Origin: Pseudomonadota bacterium | GTDB lineage: Bacteria; Pseudomonadota; Alphaproteobacteria; SHVZ01 | Reading direction: 5' to 3' | NCBI GenBank assembly: GCA_016195085.1 | Contig: JACQAG010000041.1 | Span: 1 to 58,504 of the forward strand | DNA length: 58,504 nucleotides | Notes under the pieces: generated by a model | Told to the model about the DNA's origin: nothing | The model's database searches: none | Seen by the model: only the letters and a program-made list of their open reading frames with translations | Part shown: in pieces, positions 43,057 to 51,473 of the stretch | Numbering within the stretch: position 1 is the first letter of the stretch | How the letters are laid out: each line of letters begins with the position of its first letter | Made by a program: the position numbers and the translations under genes

Positions 43057-44724
43057 TCAGAAGAAGGTGAACCGCGTCAGCGCGATCTGCTTGCCGTTGG
43101 GCAAGGTCAGGGTCGCCGTAGTCGACGAGGTGAACTGGATCGTCGCTGATCCCTTGGTCGCGTATAGCGTGGTCGAGCCGGACGAACCGGTCACGGTCGG
43201 GCCGTTGACGTATTCATAGAGCGTGCCTGACCAGCTAGAGGTCGAGCTGCCGGTCTGGACGTTCTGCCCGGAGGTGTTGGCGTACCAGTTGCCCTGGCCA
43301 GAGGTGTAGGTCGAGCCATAGGCGTAGCCGACCATGAAGTAATTGGAATAGGTGGTGCCGCCGGAGGTGACGGTACCCTGGTTCTCGATGAACCAGCCGG
43401 TGCCGGAATAGCTGGACGACCACCACCAGCCGGTCTGCGGCGCCCAGCTCGGCGCCGACGACACGGTCGATCCCGAGATCGGGAAGCGCGTCAGGCTGTA
43501 AGTGGTGGCGCTGCCGCTCGTCGGCGTGATCGCCACCGTCGCCGTCGTGCTCGAGGTCACGGTGAGCGTGAAGGTGCCGGCGACCGAGCTCGAGGTGGGG
43601 CTGGTGGAGGCGACGCCAATGTTGCTGAGCGTGGTGCCGCCGGAATAGGCGGTGAGATCACCTGTACATGTGGTAGTCGTCAAGGTGCAGCTCACCACGT
43701 ACCAGAGGTCGGCACCGGTCGAGTCGTAGGTGTAGATGCCGATAAACATGGAGGAGCCTTGCACCTCCATGCCGAAGCCGCGCCCGCTTGCCGTAGATGT
43801 GTACCAGAACCCCGTGTTGGGCGTGGTCAACAGCGTGGTGCCGGTGGCCACATTGGTCGAGCCGCGATAGCAGCCGATGAGGTACGGGAAGCTTTCATTC
43901 GCGTGATAATGATAGACGCTGCTCGTCGTGCCGGTGCTGTCGGTCACGCTGTGGGTGTGGCCGTGGCAGACGTCGAGGTCGGAGTTGGTGACCTTGGCGC
44001 CGCTGTTGCCCCACGGGCCATAGATGCCGTAGCCGTCGAAGATCCAGCCAATCTGGGTGGAATGCTGGGAGGCCGAGCCGTTGTCGGTGAGGCAGGGCGA
44101 CAGGTGATGGTAGTGGATTTGTCCGGCGGAATCCGGATGGCCCTCGCAGGCGTCGAACATCTCCTCGATCAGCGGATCGTATCCGTCGGCGTCGAGCGGG
44201 TTGTAGAACACCTCCCCGCTGGTGCTGATGCCGATGGCACCCATGCCGACGCAGGTCGGGCTCGAGCTGTAGGTGGGCGAGGCCGGCGGCGCGAAGTATT
44301 GCCGGACGCTGGCGATCGAGTTGGGGTTCTTGTCGTAGGTGTAGGCCGAGTCGGATGAGGAGATCGGGAACGTGCCCGTGGTGTGGGAGGGCAGGCCATT
44401 GCCCGTGAGCAGGCGCTGCGCGCCGGAGACGACCGCCTTGTAATAGGAGGTCCAGCTTACCGTGCCGCTCACCACGGGCTTGCTCGCGTAGGAGAGCGTG
44501 CCGGTCGAGGAGTTGACCCAGGACGGCAGGGTTGTCCTGGTGGTGACCTTGCTGAAGGAGCAGGAATAGATCGTGTTCTGGGCGGCTGCGTTGGTCGCGC
44601 GGCCGTCGATGGCCGTCGAGACTGTGGTGCCCTGGTCGTGCCAGGAGCTCGCCGCCTTGGCTGAGACGTGGCCAAGCGCCAGCACCAAGGCGATCAGGAT
44701 CGACGCAGCAAAGCCCTTCCGCAT
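43057..44724 (-). CDS. Secreted YHYH-domain protein
   Basis: The 555-residue exported protein has a signal peptide ending near AKA (residue 24). Its N-terminal half contains the YHYH domain, visible as QIHYHHLSPC and SVYHYHANESFPY with conserved CHGHTH and GWIFDGYGIYGPWG. These His clusters suggest metal binding. The C-terminal half is Ser/Thr/Gly-rich and repetitive, with two GFWY/GWFIENQG-type modules similar to the 'GxGFGMEVQG' repeats of proteobacterial exoproteins. It is rich in Ser and Thr compared with its neighbours. The function is unknown. Confidence 0.8.
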   Translation of the reverse strand: MRKGFAASILIALVLALGHVSAKAASSWHDQGTTVSTAIDGRATNAAAQNTIYSCSFSKVTTRTTLPSWVNSSTGTLSYASKPVVSGTVSWTSYYKAVVSGAQRLLTGNGLPSHTTGTFPISSSDSAYTYDKNPNSIASVRQYFAPPASPTYSSSPTCVGMGAIGISTSGEVFYNPLDADGYDPLIEEMFDACEGHPDSAGQIHYHHLSPCLTDNGSASQHSTQIGWIFDGYGIYGPWGNSGAKVTNSDLDVCHGHTHSVTDSTGTTSSVYHYHANESFPYLIGCYRGSTNVATGTTLLTTPNTGFWYTSTASGRGFGMEVQGSSMFIGIYTYDSTGADLWYVVSCTLTTTTCTGDLTAYSGGTTLSNIGVASTSPTSSSVAGTFTLTVTSSTTATVAITPTSGSATTYSLTRFPISGSTVSSAPSWAPQTGWWWSSSYSGTGWFIENQGTVTSGGTTYSNYFMVGYAYGSTYTSGQGNWYANTSGQNVQTGSSTSSWSGTLYEYVNGPTVTGSSGSTTLYATKGSATIQFTSSTTATLTLPNGKQIALTRFTFF

Positions 44725-45087
44725 GAGGTCCCCCCAAACGTTCGATCATTGGACCGGCACGGCCCTGATTGGGTTGGAGTTCCACCCAATCCTCATTGCC
44801 GAAAGATAGCCGAAAATACCTTCTAAGGAAGCCAGCTCCTGTGACCGCCATCACAATCGACGATACGGGGGCTCCCTCGCTCGCAGGACTGGCGCCAAGG
44901 CGACGAGCCGCCAAGTTGCCGGGTGCAAGAAGGTCGTATGCGGCAGCTAATACTAAGGCCGTCGATCCCTAGCGGCACGGGCTCCGCATCATCGCGCTCG
45001 AGGCGTGGGCGCATCGCGCACGCTCCTGTGTTATAAGCATCACAGCCTGATTGGGCTGGATCACGGAGCGAGCCGAACAAGCCACAG
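44725..45087. other. Divergent intergenic region between the YHYH and YkgJ-type genes
   Basis: These 363 bases contain no convincing gene. They hold a perfect 8 bp inverted repeat GATTGGGT/ACCCAATC (44767-44774 and 44784-44791), 43 bases before the YHYH start. The 15-mer CCTGATTGGG(T/C)TGGA is present at both ends (44764-44778 and 45046-45060). A TATAAG lies at 45032-45037 inside CTGTG...CACAG. These may be control sites for the divergent genes. Confidence 0.5.
44767..44791. promoter_or_regulatory. Inverted repeat upstream of the YHYH-domain gene
   Basis: GATTGGGT and ACCCAATC are separated by nine bases. The element could be a dimeric regulator site, since it lies just upstream of the YHYH start, and half of it recurs near 45051 on the other side of the region. 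Confidence 0.35.
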
Positions 45088-45447
45088 ATGGAAACACCAC
45101 CACTCAGCTGCCAAAAATGCCCGGGCCTCTGCTGCAAGATGGCGGGCTATGTCGAAGTGAGCCGGCGCGACACGCAGCGACTGGCCAAATTCCTCGGCCT
45201 CACCAAGCGGGAGTTCGAGGAGAAGCACATCGTCAAGAAGATGCGGAACAGGGCGAAGCTGATCAAGACCTGGGACAAGACCTGCCAGTTCCTCACCGAC
45301 GGTCGGCGCTGCAGCGTTTATGCCGCCAGGCCCACGCTCTGCCGGCAATACAATTGCTGGGAGGACGAGGACACCACCGTCTATGAATATGCGAGCTTCG
45401 TGCAGCTCTCGGTCAAGCGGTTGCGCAAGCTGGAGAAGGACGGCTAG
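45088..45447 (+). CDS. YkgJ-type Cys-cluster protein
   Basis: The 119-residue protein has the metal- or cluster-binding pattern of the CxxCxxxCC family: C8-x2-C11-x3-C15-C16, then C66, C75, C85 and C90 in CSVYAARPTLCRQYNCW. The eight Cys fit a zinc or Fe-S centre. Members of this family are small cytoplasmic proteins of unclear function. It is followed after 21 bases by the small subunit of a molybdenum hydroxylase and may belong to its operon. Confidence 0.82.
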   Translation: METPPLSCQKCPGLCCKMAGYVEVSRRDTQRLAKFLGLTKREFEEKHIVKKMRNRAKLIKTWDKTCQFLTDGRRCSVYAARPTLCRQYNCWEDEDTTVYEYASFVQLSVKRLRKLEKDG

Positions 45448-45468
45448 CCGGCGCGGCTCTCTCGACGC

Positions 45469-45942
45469 ATGGACATCGAGCTCACCATCAACGGAGAGAG
45501 ACGGCGGTTGAGCGCGGCAGAGACGGCGCCGCTGTTGGACGTGCTCCGCAATCATCTGGATCTCAAGGGCGCGCGCTATGGCTGCGGCTTGGAGGAATGC
45601 GGGAGCTGCATGGTGCTCGTCGACGGCGCACCGGTCCATGCTTGCAGCCGGGAGGTGGGCTCCGTCGCCGGCAAGCGCATCACCACCGTCGAAGGCTTGG
45701 GCACGCTGGCCAAGCCCCACCCCTTGCAGCAGGCCTTCCTCGACGAGCAGGCAGGCCAATGCGGCTACTGCCTTTCGGGCATCCTGGTCTCGGCCAAGGC
45801 GCTCCTCGACCGCAATCCCGCCCCGAGCCGGACCGAGATCGCCCAAGCCCTCGACCGGCATCTCTGCCGCTGCGGGGCGCATCAGCGGATTCTCCGTGCG
45901 GTCGAGCGCGCCGCTTCCGTCCTGCGCGGGCATGCCCGATGA
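45469..45942 (+). CDS. Molybdenum hydroxylase small subunit, two [2Fe-2S] clusters
   Basis: The 157-residue protein is the electron-transfer subunit of the xanthine oxidase family. The plant-type ferredoxin cluster is bound by C39, C44, C47 and C59 (GCGLEECGSC...C). The second cluster is bound by C98, C101, C133 and C135 (QCGYC...CRC). It lacks a FAD domain. Its stop overlaps the large-subunit start by four bases. Such two-subunit enzymes (isoquinoline- or nicotinate-oxidising type) usually pass electrons to a cytochrome, which is not encoded nearby. Confidence 0.93.
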   Translation: MDIELTINGERRRLSAAETAPLLDVLRNHLDLKGARYGCGLEECGSCMVLVDGAPVHACSREVGSVAGKRITTVEGLGTLAKPHPLQQAFLDEQAGQCGYCLSGILVSAKALLDRNPAPSRTEIAQALDRHLCRCGAHQRILRAVERAASVLRGHAR

Positions 45943-48053
45943 CGGCGCCGAGCCTGCCGGCGAGCCTCATCGAAAATCCGGCGCTCGATCGCTGGATCCG
46001 CTTCCTCGCCGATCGCACCGTCAGGGTCGCCACCGGCAAGGTGGAGCTGGGGCAAGGCATCGTCACCGCCATTGCCCAGATCGCGGCCGAGGAGCTGGAC
46101 GTGCCGGTTGACCGCATCCGCGTGCTCTCCGGCGACGGCGCCGAAGGGCCGGACGAGGTCTACACCACTGGCAGCCAATCCATTGAGGTTTCTGGCGCTT
46201 CGGTCAGGCTGGTCTGCGCCGAGGTGCGCCAGCGCGTTCTCGCTCGCCTGGCGCAGCGGCTGAACTGCGGACGCGACGAGCTCGCCGTCGCCGAAGGCCG
46301 CTTCTTCCATAATGGAACGCCCACGGGTCACGACTATTGGAGCTTCGCGCCCGAGGTCGATCTTGAGAGCAAGATCACCGGCAGGGCTGCCACCAAGCCG
46401 GTCGCCGCCTATCGCCTGGTGGGCACGAGCCTGCCGCGGCTCGACCTGCCGGCGAAGCTCGCCGGCGGCGCCTTCATCCACGACATGGTCCGCCCGGACA
46501 TGCTGCACGCCCGGGTGCTGCGACAGCCCGCGCGCGGCGCCAGCCTAACGAGGCTCGACGAAGCCGCGATCTGCCGGGCTGCCGGCGGCGAGCTCACCAT
46601 TCTGCGCCTGGGTGAGTTCGTGGCCTTCCTCGGTCCGGACGAGACGACTGTGCAGAGGGCGGCGATGGCGGCACCCGCGCATGCGGAGTGGTCGAATGCG
46701 CGCCGGCTGGATCCGGCATCGGCTGAGGCCGCCTGGCTCAAGAGCCAGATATCCAACGACCGGCTGGTGGGGGCGCCGGTGCCGGAGACGCCGCCCAACC
46801 GGCCCTTCGAAGCGACATATTCCAGGCCCTATGTCGCCCATGCCTCGTTGGCGCCGTCCTGCGCCTTGGCCGAGTTCCGCGACGGGCATCTGACGATCTG
46901 GTCGCATGGGCAGGGCATGCATCCCTTGCGGCGCAACGTTGCCGCCGCCCTCGGGCTGGCGCCGGATGCGGTCTCGGCATTTCACGTCCAAGGTGCGGGC
47001 TGCTACGGCCATAACGGCGCCGACGACGCGGCGCTCGATGCCGCTGTCATCGCGCGGGCAGTACCGAACCGCAGCATCCGCCTGCAATGGCGCCGCGAAG
47101 ACGAGTTCGGCTTCGAGCCGTTGGGCTCGGCCATGCTGATCACGCTCAAGGCCGATCTCGACGAGAGCGGCCGGCCGCAGGACTGGACGACCGAGCTGTG
47201 GAGCGGCACCCACACCCAGCGCCCGGGCACCGGCGGCGGCAATCTCTTGGCGAGCGAGGCGCTCCCCAATCCGCCCCCCGAGCCGGTGCCGCAAGATCCG
47301 CCGGAGGCAAGCGGCGGCGGCGCCACCCGCAATGCGGTGCCGCTCTACGACATTCCCCGGCACCGCATCCTCCATCACCTGGTGTCGCGGCCGCCGGTGC
47401 GCACCTCGGCGCTGTGCGGGCTCGGCGCCCTGCCCAACATCTTCGCCATCGAAAGCTTCATCGACGAGCTGGCGCTCCGCTTGGGCGAGGACCCCGTCGC
47501 CTATCGGCTTTCGATTCTGTCGGAGCCGCGCGCCCGGCGCGTCATCGAGACCGTGGCCAGGCGCGCCGATTGGGCCGGGCGCGGGCCGGGAGGCAGCGGT
47601 GCCGGTCTCGGCATCGGCTTCGCCCGCTACAAGAACCGCTCTGCCTACGCCGCCGTTATCGCCCAGGTCGAGGTGGACGAGAGCGTCCGTCTCCAGCGCA
47701 TCTGGTGTGCGGCCGATGCCGGCCTGGCGATCAACCCCGACGGAATCATGAACCAGCTCGAAGGCGGCATCCTGCAGGCGGCGAGCTGGACCTTGAAGGA
47801 GCAGGTGCGCCTGGATGAGGGCGGCATTGCGTCGATTTCCTGGGCCTCATACCCGATCCTCCGCTTCAGCGAGGTTCCTGAGCTCGTCATCGACCTGGTG
47901 GAGGCCTCCGAGCATCCGGCGCTCGGCGTCGGCGAATGCACAGTCGGACCCACCGCGGCCGCCATCGGCAATGCGGTGGCCCATGCGCTCGGCACCCGCA
48001 TCCGCGACATGCCGCTCTCCCGCGAGCGCATCATGGCGGCGCTGCTGAAGTAG
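45939..48053 (+). CDS. Molybdenum hydroxylase large subunit (isoquinoline 1-oxidoreductase beta-like)
   Basis: The 704-residue protein binds the molybdopterin cofactor. KVELGQGIVTAIAQIAAEELDVP and TTGSQSIEVSGASVR are typical of the IorB group. GVGEC places the catalytic Glu at about residue 666. The ATG at 45939 overlaps the small-subunit stop (ATGA). The GxGxxGHNGADDAALDA region and C-terminal PNPDGIMNQLEGGI-like segment (INPDGIMNQLEGGI) match the family. It probably hydroxylates an N-heterocycle or aldehyde; the substrate is unknown. There is no obvious Tat signal, so it may act in the cytoplasm. Confidence 0.9.
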   Translation: MTAPSLPASLIENPALDRWIRFLADRTVRVATGKVELGQGIVTAIAQIAAEELDVPVDRIRVLSGDGAEGPDEVYTTGSQSIEVSGASVRLVCAEVRQRVLARLAQRLNCGRDELAVAEGRFFHNGTPTGHDYWSFAPEVDLESKITGRAATKPVAAYRLVGTSLPRLDLPAKLAGGAFIHDMVRPDMLHARVLRQPARGASLTRLDEAAICRAAGGELTILRLGEFVAFLGPDETTVQRAAMAAPAHAEWSNARRLDPASAEAAWLKSQISNDRLVGAPVPETPPNRPFEATYSRPYVAHASLAPSCALAEFRDGHLTIWSHGQGMHPLRRNVAAALGLAPDAVSAFHVQGAGCYGHNGADDAALDAAVIARAVPNRSIRLQWRREDEFGFEPLGSAMLITLKADLDESGRPQDWTTELWSGTHTQRPGTGGGNLLASEALPNPPPEPVPQDPPEASGGGATRNAVPLYDIPRHRILHHLVSRPPVRTSALCGLGALPNIFAIESFIDELALRLGEDPVAYRLSILSEPRARRVIETVARRADWAGRGPGGSGAGLGIGFARYKNRSAYAAVIAQVEVDESVRLQRIWCAADAGLAINPDGIMNQLEGGILQAASWTLKEQVRLDEGGIASISWASYPILRFSEVPELVIDLVEASEHPALGVGECTVGPTAAAIGNAVAHALGTRIRDMPLSRERIMAALLK

Positions 48054-48080
48054 GAGCCGCGCGTTTCGTAGGCGCCGCAC

Positions 48081-48193
48081 GCCCCCTCCCTAACCCTCCC
48101 CCACCTTCGGCGGGGGAGGGCACGCGAGGGCCGAACGAATTGTCTTTGACTCCCTCCCCCGCGCATAAGCGTGGGGGAGGGCAGGGGTGGGGG
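48081..48193. repeat. Double-hairpin intergenic element (copy 6)
   Basis: The left hairpin CCCTCCCCCACCTTCGGCGGGGGAGGG and right hairpin CTCCCTCCCCCGCGCATAAGCGTGGGGGAGGG are separated by about 27 bases. The outer arms (GCCCCCTCCCTAA and GGGGTGGGGGC) partly pair. It lies between convergent genes: the molybdenum hydroxylase and cinA. Confidence 0.75.
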
Positions 48194-48256
48194 CATTCGC
48201 AGGTCGAAGGCGGAATCCGTTGGCCTGCTCGACGTGCGATACGGCCGAGAGCGGCC

Positions 48257-49528
48257 TCACACCTTCTCGAAGTCGATGCGCTCGTCGACCGGCAGGCCTT
48301 GCAGATAGCGCCTGAGGCAATCGAGACCCATCTCGATGGCGCCCATGCGCACCCAGTCGCGGCCGCCCAGAATGCGAGCCCGGCGCCAGGCGGCGTTCTT
48401 GGCGGTGGCGATCGCCAGGCAAATGGTGCCGCCGAACTCGAGCCGGTCGGCGCCTTCGTCGAGATCGACCAGGACCGCCAGCCCGTGGCTGGCCTTCGCC
48501 TGGGCGCGAACCGCGCCGGCGACGGCGACGGCCGTCTCGGTCGTGAGCGCGTTTGCCTGCAAGGCGCCATCGAGCCCGATGGCGGCGCCGAGCTCGCCGA
48601 GATCCCGGGCGACGATGCCGCGGCGAAAGATCGTCTCGGCGCCGGCGAGATGCGCGATGCGTCCGGCGATCTGGCCGCTGGTGAAGGTCTCGGCGACGGC
48701 GAGCGAGCTGCGTTCGGCCTTGAGTGCCGCCAGGATCACGCCCTCCAGGGTCTGGTCGTCCTCGGCCAGGATGAAATTGCCGAGACGCTTCCTCACCTCG
48801 TCTTGCACCGGCGCCAGCTTCAGCTGCACATCGTCCCTGTCGGTGCCGCGCACCGTGAGCTTGGTCTCGAGCTGGGGATAATGCGCGCGGAAGCCCAGCT
48901 TGACGCTGCCGTCGGGCACGATCTCCTCGACCCCGGCCAGCATGGTATCGACATGGGACTCGCCGAGGCCATAGGAATGGAACCGCTTGAGATGGATCGC
49001 GGTCTGCTTGCCGCTCCGCGCCAAGAGCCGGGGGAGGATCTGCTCCTCCAGCATGCGCTTCAGCTCTCTCGGCACGCCGGGGGTGAAGAAGAAGCGCGCC
49101 TTGCCGATATCGAGGGCAAAGCCGCAGGCGGTGCCGATGGGATTGTCCAGAACCTCCGCGCCCGCCGGCAGCATCGCCTGCTTCTTGTTGTTGGGCGGCA
49201 TCACCCGGCTGCGGCGAAGGAAGTACTCCTCCATCTTGGTGAGCCATTCCTGGCTCAGCACCAGCTCGACGCCGGCGGCCCTGGCGGCGATCTCCTGGGA
49301 GAGATCGTCGACCGTGGGGCCGAGCCCGCCATTGACGATCACCGCCTGGGCGCGCTCGCCCGCCAGGCGGAAGGCCTCGAGGAGAGTCTCGCGATCGTCG
49401 CCGACGGTCGTTCCCCAGAACACCGACAGCCCGGCATCCTCCAGCCGCTGGCTCATAGAGCTGAAGTTGCTGTTGACGATCTTGCCGGTCAGCACCTCGT
49501 CGCCGGTGCAGATGATCTCGATGCGCAT
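48257..49528 (-). CDS. cinA: CinA-family protein with degenerate deamidase motif
   Basis: The 423-residue protein has the full CinA layout. The N-terminal molybdopterin-binding-like (COG1058) domain contains GGLGPTVDD (67-75) and FTPGVPREL. The C-terminal domain is normally an NMN amidohydrolase (PncC-like). In that domain the family motif ESCTGG is changed to ETFTSG (residues 280-285), losing the conserved Ser and one Gly, and the following region is also unusual (GAETIFRRGIVARD). The N-terminal ADP-ribose/CoA pyrophosphatase-like part looks intact, so deamidase activity may be lost. Confidence 0.85.
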   Translation of the reverse strand: MRIEIICTGDEVLTGKIVNSNFSSMSQRLEDAGLSVFWGTTVGDDRETLLEAFRLAGERAQAVIVNGGLGPTVDDLSQEIAARAAGVELVLSQEWLTKMEEYFLRRSRVMPPNNKKQAMLPAGAEVLDNPIGTACGFALDIGKARFFFTPGVPRELKRMLEEQILPRLLARSGKQTAIHLKRFHSYGLGESHVDTMLAGVEEIVPDGSVKLGFRAHYPQLETKLTVRGTDRDDVQLKLAPVQDEVRKRLGNFILAEDDQTLEGVILAALKAERSSLAVAETFTSGQIAGRIAHLAGAETIFRRGIVARDLGELGAAIGLDGALQANALTTETAVAVAGAVRAQAKASHGLAVLVDLDEGADRLEFGGTICLAIATAKNAAWRRARILGGRDWVRMGAIEMGLDCLRRYLQGLPVDERIDFEKV

Positions 49529-49662
49529 GCTCCACCCCTATCACGGGGAATCGCGAGGGCAAAGGCCCCAATGCATATTATGGCGCAGCGGCCTTGATCT
49601 GCGCATCCGCGTCTCGCATCCTGGCTCCTCATCGAAGGCATCGCCAGCACGGGACTTAGAGT

Positions 49663-50676
49663 ATGACGCGAAAGCTTCGTTCGCTGATCGCCTTCAATCC
49701 CGGCAATCGTCCCGATCTCCTGAGCGACGGGCAGATCGAGGCCTTGGCTGGGATGACCGATCTGCTGCGCCGCGCACCGGTCCTCGACTGGAGAGATCCC
49801 GCCATCCAGCCATTGCTGCATCGCACGGAAATCCTGGTGACGGGATGGGGGGCGCCCAAAATCGATGCGGTGCTGCTGGACGCCATGCCGAAGCTCGGCC
49901 TCATCGCCCATCTCGCCGGCTCGGTCAAAGCCATGCTCGATCCCGCCATATGGCGGCGCGGCATCGCCGTCGTCAATGCGGTTGCCGGCAACGCCGTGCC
50001 GGTCGCGGAGTTCACGCTGGCCGCGATCCTCTTCGCCAACAAGCAGGTGTTCCGCCTCAACCGGGTCTATCGCGAGCGCCGCGCCATGGCCAAGCCTTGG
50101 AGCAAGCTGGCGCCGGGGCTGGGCAACTACCGCAAGGTGGTCGGCATCATCGGCGCCTCGCGGGTTGGCCGGCGTGTCATCGCGTTGCTGCGACCCTTCG
50201 ATTTCACCGTCCTTCTCGCCGATCCCTATGTCGCGGCGGAGGACGCGCGCCAGCTCGGCGTCGAGCCCGTCCCGCTCGATGAGCTGCTGGCGCGTTCGGA
50301 TGTGGTGAGCTTGCACGCCCCCTCGACTCCGGCAACGCGCACGCTGATCGATCGCCGCCATTTGGCGCTCATGCGCGACGGCACGGTCTTCATCAACACC
50401 GCCCGCGGTGCCTTGGTGGATCAGGACGCCTTGATCGAGGCGACGCGCTCCGGGCGTCTCGATGCGATCATCGATGTGACCGAGCCGGATGAGCTGCCGC
50501 CGGACTCGCCCCTCTACGACATACCCAATGTATTCCTGACGCCGCACATTGCCGGGGCCCAAGGCCGGGAGACCGAACGGATGGTCGAGCTCGTCTTCGC
50601 CGAGATCGAGCGCTATCTGCGGGGCAACGCGCTTCAGCATAGGGTCGAGGCGGTCGATCTGGAGCGTTTGGCATGA
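49663..50676 (+). CDS. D-isomer-specific 2-hydroxyacid dehydrogenase
   Basis: The 337-residue NAD(P)-dependent enzyme has the Rossmann motif GIIGASRVGRR (161-171) and the catalytic set Arg248 (NTARGALVD), Glu274 (DVTEPDELP) and His295 (TPHIAG). It reduces or oxidises a 2-oxo/2-hydroxy acid. Its stop overlaps the next gene (ATGA). The operon also contains a TIM-barrel isomerase and a DUF2264 protein, so the substrate may come from a sugar acid. Confidence 0.9.
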   Translation: MTRKLRSLIAFNPGNRPDLLSDGQIEALAGMTDLLRRAPVLDWRDPAIQPLLHRTEILVTGWGAPKIDAVLLDAMPKLGLIAHLAGSVKAMLDPAIWRRGIAVVNAVAGNAVPVAEFTLAAILFANKQVFRLNRVYRERRAMAKPWSKLAPGLGNYRKVVGIIGASRVGRRVIALLRPFDFTVLLADPYVAAEDARQLGVEPVPLDELLARSDVVSLHAPSTPATRTLIDRRHLALMRDGTVFINTARGALVDQDALIEATRSGRLDAIIDVTEPDELPPDSPLYDIPNVFLTPHIAGAQGRETERMVELVFAEIERYLRGNALQHRVEAVDLERLA

Positions 50677-51473
50677 TGAGCGCTACTCCTCTGGCGCTTG
50701 GCCTCTGCTCGGTCACCTTTCGCGGCCTCGCACCCGCCCAGGTGATCGAGCTGGCGGCGGCCAACGGCGTCGCCGGCATCGAGTGGGGATCGGACAAGCA
50801 TGTTCCGCCCGGCGACCTCGAGGCCGCGCGCCAAGTGGCCAGGCGCTGCCGCGACCTGGGGATCCGGGTCTCATCGATCGGCTCCTATGTCGAGGCCGGC
50901 GCCACCACAGGTCAGCCCTTTGCCTCCGTTCTCGATCTCGCAGAAGCCATGGGCGCCCCCACGATCCGGGTCTGGGCCGGCAAGCGCGGCGTCGGCTCCG
51001 AGGCGGCGAGTGCCGGCGACCGCCAGGCCGTGGCCGACGCGCTCAAAGGGATGGCGAGCCGTGCCGCCGAGCGCGGCGTTGCGGTCGGCCTCGAGTTCCA
51101 TCCGGGAACGCTTACCGACACTCTGTCGTCCACCCTCGACCTCCTCAGCGCGGTCGATCACCCCAACCTCACCACCTATTGGCAGCCGCGCCCGGGGATC
51201 GGGCGGGCGGAGGCGCTGGATGAGGTGGCGGCGCTCGACGGCAAGATCTCGCATTTCCATGTCTTCTCCTGGACGGCGGCGAAGGAACGGCTGCCCTTGA
51301 TCGCCCACGAGGCATTCTGGCTGCCGGTGCTGCGTCGTGCCCTTGCCAACTCGCTTGGCGCGCCCATGCCGCGATATGCCATGCTGGAATTCGTCGCCAA
51401 TGACGATCCCGCCGCCTTCCGTGCGGATGCGCGCACGCTCGCCGGCTGGATCGCATCGGTCACCGAGCGATGA
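50673..51473 (+). CDS. TIM-barrel sugar isomerase/epimerase-like protein (AP endonuclease 2 family)
   Basis: The 266-residue protein has the xylose-isomerase-like TIM barrel layout: ALGLCSVTFRGL at the first strand, GIEWGSDKHV and IRVWAGKRG. The metal-ligand Glu lies in GLEFHPGTLTDT, and later HFHVFSW carries the ligand His residues. It probably isomerises or epimerises a sugar or keto acid with a divalent metal. It is coupled by four-base overlaps on both sides, to the dehydrogenase upstream and the DUF2264 gene downstream. Confidence 0.85.
   Translation: MMSATPLALGLCSVTFRGLAPAQVIELAAANGVAGIEWGSDKHVPPGDLEAARQVARRCRDLGIRVSSIGSYVEAGATTGQPFASVLDLAEAMGAPTIRVWAGKRGVGSEAASAGDRQAVADALKGMASRAAERGVAVGLEFHPGTLTDTLSSTLDLLSAVDHPNLTTYWQPRPGIGRAEALDEVAALDGKISHFHVFSWTAAKERLPLIAHEAFWLPVLRRALANSLGAPMPRYAMLEFVANDDPAAFRADARTLAGWIASVTER

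Noticed and set aside
45026-45045. CRP-like site CTGTG-N10-CACAG
   Set aside because: The spacing between TGTG and CACA is two bases too long for CRP and the site overlaps a -10-like TATAAG, so it is only noted as a possible palindrome.
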